Shown here piece after piece: positions 53,556-62,824 of a stretch of 64,000 bases of DNA. Source of the stretch: Virgibacillus halodenitrificans JCM 12304 (GTDB taxonomy: Bacteria > Bacillota > Bacilli > Bacillales > Amphibacillaceae); assembly GCF_001310895.1 (NCBI RefSeq), contig NZ_BAZS01000002.1, positions 186,001-250,000 on the forward strand. The letters are read 5' to 3'. The notes beneath the pieces are model-generated. The model made no database searches, was not told where the DNA came from, and worked only from the letters and a program-made list of their open reading frames with translations. Numbering within the stretch: the stretch's first letter is position 1; the number at the start of each line of letters is the position of its first letter. Both the position numbers and the translations under genes were made by a program.

Positions 53556-53586
53556 AAAAAAAGACGGTCTGTAGCCGTCTTTTTTT
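53556..53586. terminator. terminator after yqzF
   Basis: AAAAAAAGACGG / CCGTCTTTTTTT stem with 7-base loop; serves the minus-strand gene ending at 53597. Confidence 0.88.
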
Positions 53587-53596
53587 CTCTATTCTT

Positions 53597-53827
53597 TTAA
53601 TTCTTCTTCTTTGCTGTAGTTTCCTTCTTTCTGTCTCTATGTACAATAAAACCTCCAATGAATGCAATACCTGCTAAGAACAGTACTAAACCTATAAAAA
53701 ACTGAATTCCTATATGGAAAAATACCGGATAGAAGTCAGCGAATAAGGAATCTCTCATTAACTTAATTCCAAATGCCGCAATAACACCAGGGATTAGCAA
53801 CACTAGTAAAGCAATTGTTCTACTCAT
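53597..53827 (-). CDS. yqzF: DUF2627 small membrane protein YqzF
   Basis: 76 residues from the ATG at 53827 (AAGGGG ribosome site); the open frame extends much further upstream without support. Two helices (about 3-20 and 37-62) and a basic tail HRDRKKETTAKKKN. It sits divergent from bkdR like B. subtilis YqzF. Function unknown. Confidence 0.85.
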   Translation of the reverse strand: MSRTIALLVLLIPGVIAAFGIKLMRDSLFADFYPVFFHIGIQFFIGLVLFLAGIAFIGGFIVHRDRKKETTAKKKN

Positions 53828-53934
53828 TTTTTTTCCCCTTAAAAATTTTCTTATTATTAGTATAGCAAATATGTGTAGGAATTGGGAAGAAAGGTTATTT
53901 GCTAAAAAATGCAGAGTATCGTATGATAAATACA

Positions 53935-53948
53935 TGCAAAACAATGCA
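53935..53948 (+). promoter_or_regulatory. possible BkdR autoregulatory site
   Basis: TGCAAAACAATGCA, 12 bases before the bkdR ATG, resembles the palindrome TGCAAAATTTTGCA found upstream of the bkd operon promoter (10 of 14 positions, both TGCA ends kept). Functional role is inference. Confidence 0.35.
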
Positions 53949-53960
53949 AGGTGGGATGAG

Positions 53961-56012
53961 ATGAAGCGAGTACTTATCGTTGGGGCCGGTAAAGGGGGCA
54001 GTGTGCTCTTAAACATATTACGCGCGACCAAACGTATGCATATTGTTGCAATAGTAGACAAAGACATACATGCAGAGGGGTTAAGTCTTGCTAGAAAATT
54101 TAATATCTCTTGTGATAATGACTGGAAACAATGGGTAGACAAAGATATAGATATAATTATTGAAGCAACAGGAGACGATAAAGTTCTTGATGAGATCATA
54201 GAAACCAGGAGTAGAAAGACTGTTGTTATTCCAGGTACTGTAGCTTACATAATTGCGGAGCTTTTTAATGAAAAAGAAGAATTACTAAAAGAAATCCGCC
54301 TGCAAATGGATAACCAAAACCTTATTCTAAATAATATAAGAGATGGCATGATTGTTGTAAATCATACAGGTAAAGTGGACTTTGTGAATAGAAGTGCTCA
54401 GGAAATTGTAGGATTACACAAAGATGAGTTTGAAGGTAAGCAAATTCGTGAATTAATCCAAAATTCGAGACTTCCGATTATTCTACGTAATAAAAGAAAA
54501 GAAGTCAATCAAAAATTAGTATTGGAAAACGGAAAGCAAATAATTACTACAAGAATTCCAATTATCAATGCTGACGGTAATTTACAGGGTGCTTTTGCTA
54601 TATTCAAGGATATTACAGAAGTAGTAAATTTGGCAGAAGAAAATACGGATCTCAAGGAAATTAAGACAATGCTTGAAGCTATAATTCAATCCTCTGATGA
54701 AGCAATTAGTGTCGTTGATGAAAACGGATTAGGCTTGATGATCAATCCTGCATATACAAAAATTACCGGTCTAAAAGAATCAGATATCGTCGGTGCCCCT
54801 GCATCTGTGGACATCTCTGAAGGAGAGAGTATGCATATGAAAGTGCTACAGACCCGCAGAGCGGTTAGAGGTGTAAGAATGAAGGTTGGGCCAACCAACA
54901 AAGATGTGTATGTGAACGTTGCTCCAATAATTGTAGACGGGAAAATTAAAGGTAGTGTCGGGGTCTTGCATGATGTTACGGAAGTCCGTTCTTTGACAAG
55001 TGAATTAAAAAGAGCAAGGCAGATTATTCGCAGCTTAGAAGCGAAATACACTTTTGATGATATTATAGGTGGTTCGTCAGAGATGAGGTTAGCTTTGGAG
55101 CAGGCAAAAGTAGGAGCGAAGACCCCTGCAACTGTTCTTTTGAGAGGAAAGTCGGGTACTGGAAAAGAATTATTTGCGCATGCTATTCACAATGAAAGTG
55201 ATCGGAAGCATAATAAGTTTATTCGAGTAAACTGTGCGGCAATTGCAGAATCTATTTTAGAAAGTGAATTATTTGGTTATGAAGAGGGAGCCTTTTCCGG
55301 TGCAAAACACGGAGGGAAAAAAGGTTTATTTGAGGAAGCTAATTTTGGAAGTATATTTCTTGATGAAATAGGGGAATTATCGTTAAATATGCAGGCAAAA
55401 CTTCTTCGAGTCTTACAGGAGAATGAAATTGTGCGCGTCGGAGGAACTGATCCTATTACGTTGGATGTCAGGGTGATTACAGCCACAAATGTTAACTTGG
55501 AAAAAGCAATAATGAATAAGACCTTTAGGGAAGACTTGTATTATCGGTTAAATCGATTACCAATTTTTATTCCCAGTCTTCAAGAAAGGGTCTCAGATCT
55601 CTCCGAACTCGTTCATCATATTATTGTGAAGACAAATCAGGATTATGGAAAAAACGTCAAATCTATATCAAATGAAGCACTTACGGAATTAAAAAAATAT
55701 AATTGGCCGGGAAATATCAGGGAATTGGAGAATGTGATAGGTCGAGCAATGATTTATATGGATATTAATGAGGAAGTTATTCAATTAGAGCATTTACCCG
55801 AACTAGGGGTTACAACAAAAGTATCAAACCAGCCTACTGTGAATGATTTAACTGAAGCACAATCTTTACAACTGGCTGTAGAAAGATATGAAAGAAGTTA
55901 TATTGCAAAAATATTTGAAAAGAACAATTTTAACAAAACTAAAACAGCTAAGGAATTAAAAATTTCAATAAGAAGTTTATACTACAAATTAGAAAAGCAT
56001 CAACTTGAATAA
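53961..56012 (+). CDS. bkdR: Sigma-54-dependent activator BkdR
   Basis: 683 residues (B. subtilis 692), start at the ATG 53961 after AAGGTGGG. An N-terminal Rossmann-like sensing domain (VLIVGAGKGGSVLLNIL ... IIIEATGDD, 1-110) is followed by two PAS domains (about 118-225, 238-350) and an AAA+ domain with GKSGTGKELFAHAIH and Walker B FLDEIGELS. The sigma-54 contact loop reads GAFSGA in place of the usual GAFTGA. C-terminal Fis-type helix-turn-helix (TKTAKELKISIRSLYYKLE). It should activate the bkd operon that follows, with SigL. Confidence 0.96.
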   Translation: MKRVLIVGAGKGGSVLLNILRATKRMHIVAIVDKDIHAEGLSLARKFNISCDNDWKQWVDKDIDIIIEATGDDKVLDEIIETRSRKTVVIPGTVAYIIAELFNEKEELLKEIRLQMDNQNLILNNIRDGMIVVNHTGKVDFVNRSAQEIVGLHKDEFEGKQIRELIQNSRLPIILRNKRKEVNQKLVLENGKQIITTRIPIINADGNLQGAFAIFKDITEVVNLAEENTDLKEIKTMLEAIIQSSDEAISVVDENGLGLMINPAYTKITGLKESDIVGAPASVDISEGESMHMKVLQTRRAVRGVRMKVGPTNKDVYVNVAPIIVDGKIKGSVGVLHDVTEVRSLTSELKRARQIIRSLEAKYTFDDIIGGSSEMRLALEQAKVGAKTPATVLLRGKSGTGKELFAHAIHNESDRKHNKFIRVNCAAIAESILESELFGYEEGAFSGAKHGGKKGLFEEANFGSIFLDEIGELSLNMQAKLLRVLQENEIVRVGGTDPITLDVRVITATNVNLEKAIMNKTFREDLYYRLNRLPIFIPSLQERVSDLSELVHHIIVKTNQDYGKNVKSISNEALTELKKYNWPGNIRELENVIGRAMIYMDINEEVIQLEHLPELGVTTKVSNQPTVNDLTEAQSLQLAVERYERSYIAKIFEKNNFNKTKTAKELKISIRSLYYKLEKHQLE

Positions 56013-56019
56013 TGCAGCA

Positions 56020-56050
56020 TGCAAAATTTTGCAAACGCGCATGAAAATGC
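56020..56050 (+). promoter_or_regulatory. candidate BkdR upstream activating sequences
   Basis: Perfect 14-bp palindrome TGCAAAATTTTGCA (56020-56033), then a second inverted repeat GCAT-GAAA-ATGC (56039-56050), 46-75 bases upstream of the sigma-54 promoter, where enhancer sites are expected. Confidence 0.6.
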
Positions 56051-56069
56051 ATAGTAATATTATGGGTGG

Positions 56070-56083
56070 TTAAAGCGCTTACA
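56070..56083 (+). promoter_or_regulatory. candidate CcpA cre site
   Basis: TTAAAGCGCTTACA matches the cre consensus TGwAAnCGnTnwCA except at position 2. It lies between the BkdR sites and the -24 element, so CcpA binding could block activator contact. Confidence 0.5.
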
Positions 56084-56094
56084 GGAATTTAGGG

Positions 56095-56112
56095 TTGGCA
56101 TGTTTCTTGCAT
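56095..56112 (+). promoter_or_regulatory. sigma-54 (SigL) -24/-12 promoter of bkd operon
   Basis: TTGGCATGTTTCTTGCAT carries GG at 56097-56098 and GC at 56109-56110 with the fixed 10-base gap; matches TGGCAyG-N4-TTGCA in full. 31 bases before the ptb start. Confidence 0.9.
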
Positions 56113-56142
56113 TATCTTTATTAGGGACTCTAGGAGGGTATG

Positions 56143-57063
56143 ATGCAAACATTAGAAGAAATCAAACAAAAAGTTAGAACGAAAAGAAAGCAGAAAGTAT
56201 CCGTGGCAAATCCTGCTGATCAGGAAGTGCTTTTAGCAATTAAATATGCTCTTGAGCAAGATTTTTGTACCTTTTTATTAGTTGGTGATTCTGAGAAAAT
56301 ACGTTCAGCTGCAAGTGATATTGCTTTAGAGTTAGATCCTCGGTATATAAATATTGAGGATGTTAAAGGGGAAAGTGAAATTGCGAGGGTAGCTGTTTCT
56401 GCGGTTCATAATAGAAAAGCTGATATTTTAATGAAGGGTAATATAGCAACTAAATCTCTGTTAAGAGCCGTACTGCATAAGGAATACGGACTTAGGTCAG
56501 GACAAGTATTATCGCATGTGGCTCTATTTGAGATACCAGGCCAAGATCGTTTATTTTTTCTTACAGATGCAGCAATGAATATAGAACCAGATTTAAAAGT
56601 CAAAGCACAAATTATACAAAATGCAGTTAAAGTAGCAAGAGGAATTGGTTACCAACGACCTCGAGTCGCCATTCTTGCACCAGTTGAAGTTGTAAACGAA
56701 GAGATGCAGTCTACAATAGACGCAGCAATCTTAACCCAAATGCAAGTCAGAGGACAAATTACAGGATGTACTGTTGATGGTCCACTCGCATTTGATAATG
56801 CTGTTTCATCTGAAGCTGCTAACCATAAGAATATTCAATCAGAAGTTGCTGGTAGAGCGGATATTCTTATGGTTCCATCCATTGAGGTCGGAAATACATT
56901 ATATAAGTCTTTTGTATATTTTGCAGAGGCAAAAGTGGCAGCTGTAGTTAGTGGTGCTAAGGCTCCGATTGTACTAACATCAAGGGCTGATTCCGCGGAG
57001 AGTAAGTTAAATTCGTTAGCTTTAGCTTTGTTATCATCAACAACATTTGAGGAGGAGAATTAA
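56143..57063 (+). CDS. ptb: Phosphate butyryltransferase
   Basis: 306 residues. Converts butyryl-CoA or branched acyl-CoA to the acyl phosphate. Pta/Ptb fold: [10 protein letters not shown] start, [32 protein letters not shown] and [18 protein letters not shown]. Two ATGs stand in tandem; the second (56143) is 5 bases after AGGAGGG, the first only 2, so the second is chosen. With buk it recovers ATP from acyl-CoA. First gene of the bkd operon. Confidence 0.94.
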   Translation: MQTLEEIKQKVRTKRKQKVSVANPADQEVLLAIKYALEQDFCTFLLVGDSEKIRSAASDIALELDPRYINIEDVKGESEIARVAVSAVHNRKADILMKGNIATKSLLRAVLHKEYGLRSGQVLSHVALFEIPGQDRLFFLTDAAMNIEPDLKVKAQIIQNAVKVARGIGYQRPRVAILAPVEVVNEEMQSTIDAAILTQMQVRGQITGCTVDGPLAFDNAVSSEAANHKNIQSEVAGRADILMVPSIEVGNTLYKSFVYFAEAKVAAVVSGAKAPIVLTSRADSAESKLNSLALALLSSTTFEEEN

Positions 57064-57064
57064 A

Positions 57065-58159
57065 ATGGAAATTTTTACTTATATGGAGAAATATGATTAT
57101 GAACAGTTGGTTTTTTGTCAGGATAAAAGCTCAGGATTAAAGGCAATCATCGCAATTCACGATACAACATTAGGTCCAGCTTTGGGAGGTACCAGAATGT
57201 GGACTTATAGTTCAGAAGAAGAAGCGATTGAAGATGCTTTAAGACTGGCGAAAGGAATGACTTATAAGAATGCTGCAGCCGGTCTTAACTTAGGTGGAGG
57301 AAAAACAGTAATTATTGGTGATCCAAAGAAAGATAAAAATCCAGAAATGTTTAGGGCATTCGGCCGTTATATTCAGGGATTAAATGGTCGCTACATCACT
57401 GCAGAAGACGTGGGAACAACTGTACAAGATATGGACTTAATCCATATGGAAACTGACTTTGTTACAGGTATCTCAGCAGAGGCAGGTTCATCAGGTAATC
57501 CTTCTCCAGTTACTGCATACGGTGTTTATAAAGGAATGAAAGCTGCTGCTAAAGAGGCATTTAACGATGATTCGCTTGAAGGGAAAACAATTGCCGTACA
57601 GGGAGTTGGTAACGTAGCGTATGCTTTATGTGAGTACTTACATAAAGAAGGCGCTAAACTGATTGTTACAGACATCAACAAAGGAGCAGTCGAGCGTGCA
57701 GTAGAAGCATTCAATGCAACAGCGGTTGACCCTGAGGATATTTATGATGTGGATTGTGATATTTATGCTCCTTGTGCTTTAGGCGCAACAGTAAATGATG
57801 ATACTATTCCAAGAATAAAAGCTAAAGTAATTGCCGGATCTGCTAATAATCAACTCAAATCATCAGAACATGGAGATATTATTTTTGAAAAAGGAATTGT
57901 ATATGCTCCTGACTATGTAATTAATTCTGGTGGTGTGATAAATGTAGCTGATGAATTAGTTGGATACAATGAAGAGAGAGCACTTAAAAAGGTTGAAACT
58001 ATTTATGATAGTTTACAAAAAGTATTTGAAATATCCCGAAGAGATCATATTCCTTCATATTTAGCTGCAGATCGTATGGCTGAGGAAAGAATTGAAGCAG
58101 AAAGAAATTCGAGAAGCCAATTTCTATTAAATGGGCACCATATTTTAAGTAGAAGATAA
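57065..58159 (+). CDS. bcd: Leucine/branched-chain amino acid dehydrogenase
   Basis: 364 residues, as in B. subtilis Bcd. Start at the ATG 57065 after GAGGAGG; the frame opens slightly earlier inside ptb. NAD-dependent oxidative deamination of Leu, Ile and Val to keto acids. Substrate region [12 protein letters not shown], catalytic Lys in [20 protein letters not shown], and NAD loop [15 protein letters not shown]. Supplies substrates for BkdA/B. Confidence 0.95.
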   Translation: MEIFTYMEKYDYEQLVFCQDKSSGLKAIIAIHDTTLGPALGGTRMWTYSSEEEAIEDALRLAKGMTYKNAAAGLNLGGGKTVIIGDPKKDKNPEMFRAFGRYIQGLNGRYITAEDVGTTVQDMDLIHMETDFVTGISAEAGSSGNPSPVTAYGVYKGMKAAAKEAFNDDSLEGKTIAVQGVGNVAYALCEYLHKEGAKLIVTDINKGAVERAVEAFNATAVDPEDIYDVDCDIYAPCALGATVNDDTIPRIKAKVIAGSANNQLKSSEHGDIIFEKGIVYAPDYVINSGGVINVADELVGYNEERALKKVETIYDSLQKVFEISRRDHIPSYLAADRMAEERIEAERNSRSQFLLNGHHILSRR

Positions 58160-58186
58160 TCTATAGCTATTAGTAGAGCAACAGTT

Positions 58187-58215
58187 CCATTAGTGGCTAA
58201 ATTGTCCGCTAATGG
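58187..58215 (+). other. intercistronic hairpin between bcd and buk
   Basis: CCATTAGTGG (58187-58196) / CCGCTAATGG (58206-58215) makes a 10-bp stem with one wobble and a 9-base loop, extended by flanking CAG / CTG. No T-run follows, so it is more likely an mRNA processing or stability element than a terminator. Confidence 0.55.
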
Positions 58216-58247
58216 GCTGTTTACTTTCTCAACGGAGGGAAAATAAT

Positions 58248-59330
58248 TTGAAACCACAGTACAGAATACTTGTCATTAACCCTGGGTCTACCTCTACTAA
58301 AATTGGCGTTTTTAATAATGAGCACTGTATTTTTGAAAAGACACTTCGTCATAACGTTGAGGAGTTAAGTCGTTTCCCTCATGTTGTAGATCAATTTGAA
58401 TTTAGAAAACAAGTTATATTGGAACAGCTCGATTATGAAGGTATCAATATATCAAAATTAAATTCTGTTTGCGGGCGCGGTGGTTTGCTTAGAGCAATTG
58501 AAGGAGGTACATATCAAGTTAATGAAGCGATGCTTCACGATTTAAGGGTTGGGTATAACGGTGAACATGCTTCCAATCTAGGAGGAATTCTCGCATATGA
58601 AATTGCTTCAGGACTAAACGTAAATGCTTATATAGTAGATCCGGTTGTTGTTGATGAATTAGATGATATTGCACGTTTTTCAGGGGTGCCTGAAATTCCT
58701 AGAAAAAGTATTTTCCATGCTTTGAATCAGAAAGCAGTTGCACGAAGGGCTGCGTCCGATTTAAGTTCTTCCTATGAAGATCTTCATATAATTGTAGCTC
58801 ATATGGGTGGTGGGATCACAGTTGGGGCCCACAAAAATGGAAAAGTAATCGATGTCAATAATGGCCTGCATGGAGAAGGTCCATTTTCTCCTGAGAGAGC
58901 CGGAACAGTGCCTGCTGGGGACCTTGTTTCCATGTGTTTTTCAGGGGTTTACTATAGGGACGAAATAATGGGAAAGCTTGTTGGAAAGGGTGGGTTAGTA
59001 GCTTATCTAAACACCAATGACGCTTTAGAAGTGGAAAAGAGAATTGAAAGTGGAGATGAATTTTCACTAAAAGTATATGAGGCTATGGCATATCAAGTCG
59101 CAAAAGAAATTGGTTCTATGAGCACTGTCCTCGAAGGAAATGTAGACGTAATTGTGTTAACCGGCGGATTGGCATATGGAAGGACATTTGTAGAAATGAT
59201 CACAAAAAGAGTTGGTTGGATAGCTGATACATTAACATATCCTGGTGAAAATGAACTTAACGCCTTAAATGAAGGTGTACTTCGTGTACTTCGTGAAGAA
59301 GAAAAGCCAAAGATATATACACATAGTTAA
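58248..59330 (+). CDS. buk: Butyrate / branched-chain fatty acid kinase
   Basis: 360 residues (B. subtilis 363). Acetate kinase superfamily: [16 protein letters not shown] start, [35 protein letters not shown]. Makes ATP from acyl phosphate. TTG start 9 bases after GGAGGG; the frame opens earlier without support. Confidence 0.94.
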   Translation: MKPQYRILVINPGSTSTKIGVFNNEHCIFEKTLRHNVEELSRFPHVVDQFEFRKQVILEQLDYEGINISKLNSVCGRGGLLRAIEGGTYQVNEAMLHDLRVGYNGEHASNLGGILAYEIASGLNVNAYIVDPVVVDELDDIARFSGVPEIPRKSIFHALNQKAVARRAASDLSSSYEDLHIIVAHMGGGITVGAHKNGKVIDVNNGLHGEGPFSPERAGTVPAGDLVSMCFSGVYYRDEIMGKLVGKGGLVAYLNTNDALEVEKRIESGDEFSLKVYEAMAYQVAKEIGSMSTVLEGNVDVIVLTGGLAYGRTFVEMITKRVGWIADTLTYPGENELNALNEGVLRVLREEEKPKIYTHS

Positions 59331-59351
59331 TTAGGAAGGAGTGGTAGTTGT

Positions 59352-60773
59352 ATGGCAAAGGAATATGATTTAGTTATTTTAGGTGGAGGAACTGGTGGCT
59401 ACGTTGCTGCTATTCGGGCTGCACAAATTGGAATGCAGGTAGCCGTTGTAGAAAAAGAAAAGTCAGGCGGAACTTGCCTGCACCGTGGATGTATACCTTC
59501 AAAAGCTTTGCTTAGGAGTGCGGAAGTATATCGACAGACAAAGCAAGCTAGCGAATTTGGTATAGATACGGAAAACACAACTTTAAATTTTTCTAAAGTA
59601 CAAGAAAGAAAAGAAAGCATCGTGAGCAACTTGCATCAAGGTGTGCAAGGACTAATGAAAAAGGGTAAAATAGATGTTTTTGAGGGGTATGGTCGGATAT
59701 TGGGTCCGAGTATTTTTTCTCCAATGCCAGGGACTATTTCCATTGAATATGCAAATGGTGATGAAAACACAATGATTGTTCCTAAAAATGTGCTAATTGC
59801 TACAGGGTCAAAACCTAAATCCTTACCGGGACTTACTCTTGACGGAACATATGTAATGAGTTCTGATGAAGCTTTACAGATGGAAGAGTTGCCTAATTCC
59901 ATAATTATTGTAGGCGGCGGAGTAATCGGAATTGAGTGGGCTTCGATGCTAGCTGATTTTGGTGTAAAGGTGACAGTAATTGAATATTTACCACATATTC
60001 TTCCTACAGAGGATGAAGCGATTGCAAAGGAAGTTGAAAAGCAGTTAAAGAATAAGGGAATTACCTTTGTGAAAAGTGCCAAAGTCTTACCGGAGACACT
60101 TGAAATTAATAATATGGTTTCGATAGAGGCAGAAATTGATGGGGAAAAGAAAGATTTCAACGCTGACAAGATGCTTGTTTCTGTTGGACGTGAAGCTAAT
60201 ACAACGAATATTGGTTTGGAGAATACGGACATTGTAGTTGATAAAGGTTTCATACAGACAAATGATTATTATCAGACAAAAGAAACACATATTTACGCTA
60301 TTGGTGATGTAATAGGTGGAATGCAACTGGCGCATGTTGCTTCACATGAAGGTATTGTAGCCGTGGAACATATGGCGGACCAAAAACCGCAACCACTTAA
60401 TTACAATAATATACCTTCCTGTATTTATTCTAATCCCGAAGCAGCAAGTGTTGGACTAACGGAGAAACAAGCCAAAGAAGCAGGCTTTCAAATTAATGTT
60501 GGTAAATTCCCTTTTAAGGCTATTGGAAAAGCACTTGTTCATGGTGAATCAGATGGATTTGTAAAAGTTATTGCCGATAAAACAACAGAAGATTTATTAG
60601 GTGTTCATATGGTGGGACCGCATGTAACAGATATGATTTCTGAAGCTGGTTTGGCAAAAGTATTGGACGCTACACCATGGGAAATTGCAAATACAGTGCA
60701 CCCACACCCAACTCTTTCAGAGATAATGGGAGAAGCTGCTTTGGCAGTGGAAGGAAAACAAATTCACGGATAA
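59352..60773 (+). CDS. lpdV: Dihydrolipoyl dehydrogenase (branched-chain E3)
   Basis: 473 residues (B. subtilis 474). FAD domain GGGTGGYVAAIRAA, redox disulfide C42/C47 in GTCLHRGCIPSK, NAD domain VGGGVIGIEWASML, FAD site AIGDVIGGMQLAH, and the C-terminal catalytic HPHPTLSE. Reoxidises dihydrolipoyl-BkdB with NAD+. Confidence 0.97.
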   Translation: MAKEYDLVILGGGTGGYVAAIRAAQIGMQVAVVEKEKSGGTCLHRGCIPSKALLRSAEVYRQTKQASEFGIDTENTTLNFSKVQERKESIVSNLHQGVQGLMKKGKIDVFEGYGRILGPSIFSPMPGTISIEYANGDENTMIVPKNVLIATGSKPKSLPGLTLDGTYVMSSDEALQMEELPNSIIIVGGGVIGIEWASMLADFGVKVTVIEYLPHILPTEDEAIAKEVEKQLKNKGITFVKSAKVLPETLEINNMVSIEAEIDGEKKDFNADKMLVSVGREANTTNIGLENTDIVVDKGFIQTNDYYQTKETHIYAIGDVIGGMQLAHVASHEGIVAVEHMADQKPQPLNYNNIPSCIYSNPEAASVGLTEKQAKEAGFQINVGKFPFKAIGKALVHGESDGFVKVIADKTTEDLLGVHMVGPHVTDMISEAGLAKVLDATPWEIANTVHPHPTLSEIMGEAALAVEGKQIHG

Positions 60774-60790
60774 CTAAAGGAGTGAGATGT

Positions 60791-61783
60791 ATGTCTAAGG
60801 AACGTCATGAAGCATTAGGTTTATCTGATGACCAAGTTTTGGAAATGTTTAAGACTATGCTGCTGGCCAGAAAATTAGATGAAAGAATGTGGTTATTAAA
60901 TCGAGCAGGGAAAATTCCGTTTGTCATATCCTGTCAAGGACAGGAAGCAGCACAAGTAGGGGCTTCCTTTGCTTTAGATAGAGACAAAGATTATGTTGCA
61001 CCATATTATCGTGATATGGGTGTTGTGCTTGCGTTTGGAATGACTGCTACCGAATTAATGCTATCTGGATTTGCCAAGGCTGAGGACCCGAATTCAGGCG
61101 GGAGACAAATGCCAGGACATTTTGGTCAAAAGAAAAATAGGATTTTAACTGGTTCTTCGCCAGTCACTACGCAGGTTCCCCATGCAGTTGGAGTCGCACT
61201 TGCTGCAAAAATGGAGAAAAAAGACTTTGTTTCTTTTGTAACTTTAGGAGAGGGATCATCCAACCAAGGTGATTTTCATGAAGGGTTAAACTTCGCAGGT
61301 GTACATAAATTACCTGTCATTACAATGGTTGAAAACAATAAATATGCAATTTCTGTCCCTATTGAAAAGCAAATTGCAAGTAAAAATGTCTCTGACAGGG
61401 CCCAAGGATATGGTATGCCGGGCATCACAGTAGATGGAAACGATCCACTCGCTGTGTATGAAGCAGTCAAAGATGCAAGAGAACGTGCAATTAATGGAGA
61501 AGGCCCGACACTGATTGAGGCAGTTTCTTACCGCTTAACAGCACACTCAAGTGATGACGATGATCGTCAATACAGGGAAAGTGATGAAGTTGAAGAGGCT
61601 AAACAAAAGGATTCCATCATAACATTCGCAGCCTATCTTAAAGAAGTAGGTATTTTAACGGAGGAAGTTGAAAAAGAGTTAAATCAAGAAATTGGTTCAA
61701 TTGTTAATGAGGCTACAGATTATGCTGAAAATGCTCCATATGCGGATCCGGAAGATGCTTTAAAATATGTTTATGAAGAGTAA
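60791..61783 (+). CDS. bkdAA: Branched-chain 2-oxoacid dehydrogenase E1 alpha
   Basis: 330 residues, as in B. subtilis; ATG at 60791 after AAAGGAGTGAG, the frame being open earlier inside lpdV. Thiamine diphosphate enzyme: LNRAGKIPFVISCQGQEA, PYYRDMGVVLAFG, and the TPP region LGEGSSNQGDFHEGLNFA ... VENNKYAISVP. The phosphorylation-loop-like YRLTAHSSDDDDRQYR is typical of E1 alpha. Decarboxylates the keto acid with BkdAB. Confidence 0.97.
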   Translation: MSKERHEALGLSDDQVLEMFKTMLLARKLDERMWLLNRAGKIPFVISCQGQEAAQVGASFALDRDKDYVAPYYRDMGVVLAFGMTATELMLSGFAKAEDPNSGGRQMPGHFGQKKNRILTGSSPVTTQVPHAVGVALAAKMEKKDFVSFVTLGEGSSNQGDFHEGLNFAGVHKLPVITMVENNKYAISVPIEKQIASKNVSDRAQGYGMPGITVDGNDPLAVYEAVKDARERAINGEGPTLIEAVSYRLTAHSSDDDDRQYRESDEVEEAKQKDSIITFAAYLKEVGILTEEVEKELNQEIGSIVNEATDYAENAPYADPEDALKYVYEE

Positions 61784-61800
61784 GGAGGGAGTAAAATAAA

Positions 61801-62783
61801 ATGCCAGTAATGTCTTATATTCAAGCAGTAACTACTGCATTAAAAGAAGAAATGAAACGTGATGAAAAAGTATTTATCTTAGGTGAGGATGTAGGTAAAA
61901 AAGGTGGCGTTTTCCGAGCAACTGATGGATTATATGATGAATTTGGAGAAGCTCGTGTATTGGATACTCCTCTTGCTGAATCGGCTATTGCAGGAGTTGG
62001 TATAGGTGCAGCAATGTATGGTATGCGGCCTGTTGCTGAAATGCAGTTTGCAGACTTTATTATGCCAGCCGTAAATCAAATTATTTCAGAAGCAGCTAAA
62101 ATTAGATACCGTTCAAATAATGACTGGAATGTGCCCATTACAATTCGAGCTCCTTATGGTGGTGGAGTACATGGCGCATTGTACCATTCTCAATCTGTTG
62201 AGGCAATTTTTGCGAATCAACCAGGCTTGAAAATTGTAATGCCATCAACTCCTTATGATGCGAAAGGATTATTAAAAGCTGCTATAAGAGATAATGACCC
62301 TGTTCTTTTCTTTGAGCATAAACGCGCCTATCGTTTACTTAAAGGAGAGGTTCCTGAGGAAGATTATGTATTGCCTATTGGAAAAGCTGATGTTAAGCGG
62401 GAAGGTACCGATATTACTGTTATCACTTATGGATTAAGTGTTCACTTTGCTTTACAGCTGCTGAAAAGCTTGCCGAAGAAGGTATCGACACTCATATTTT
62501 GGACCTTAGAACTGTCTACCCACTTGATAAGACAGCAATTATTGAAGCTGCGAAAAAGACTGGTAAAGTACTATTGGTTACAGAAGATAATAAAGAAGGA
62601 AGTATCATTGGAGAAGTAGCAGCAATTATTGCAGAAAATTGCTTGTTTGACTTGGATGCGCCAATCAGCCGCTTAGCAGGACCAGATGTTCCTTCCATGC
62701 CATACGCTCCAACAATGGAAAAATTCTTTATGATTAATCCAGATAAAGTAGAAAAAGCAATGCGAGAACTAGCTGAATTTTAA
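61801..62783 (+). pseudogene. bkdAB: Branched-chain 2-oxoacid dehydrogenase E1 beta, broken by a frameshift
   Basis: The first frame runs from 61801 through the normal E1 beta sequence (MPVMSYIQAVTTALKEEM, LGEDVGKKGGVFRAT, DTPLAESAIAGVGIG, RAPYGGGVHGALYHSQS) to VITYGLSVHFAL near 62454. It then changes to unrelated sequence and stops at 62619. The true continuation (AAEKLAEEGIDTHILDLRTV ... PYAPTMEKFFMINP) is in another frame from 62457 to 62783. One base is missing between 62456 and 62457 (expected ttacaagctgct, found ttacagctgct). Repaired, it would be 327 residues, the B. subtilis length. The truncated form lacks the transketolase C-terminal domain. Confidence 0.93.
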
Positions 62784-62824
62784 AAAATCATACTTTGCAT
62801 ATTTACTAGAAGGAGGAAAGTAGG

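Noticed and set aside
53439-53560. T-box or lysine riboswitch before the aspartokinase gene
   Set aside because: Too short, AT-rich, and without T-box or L-box core sequences.
53828-54199. N-terminal extension of the DUF2627 frame to 200 residues
   Set aside because: Antisense to the start of bkdR; AAGGGG and family length fix the start at 53827.
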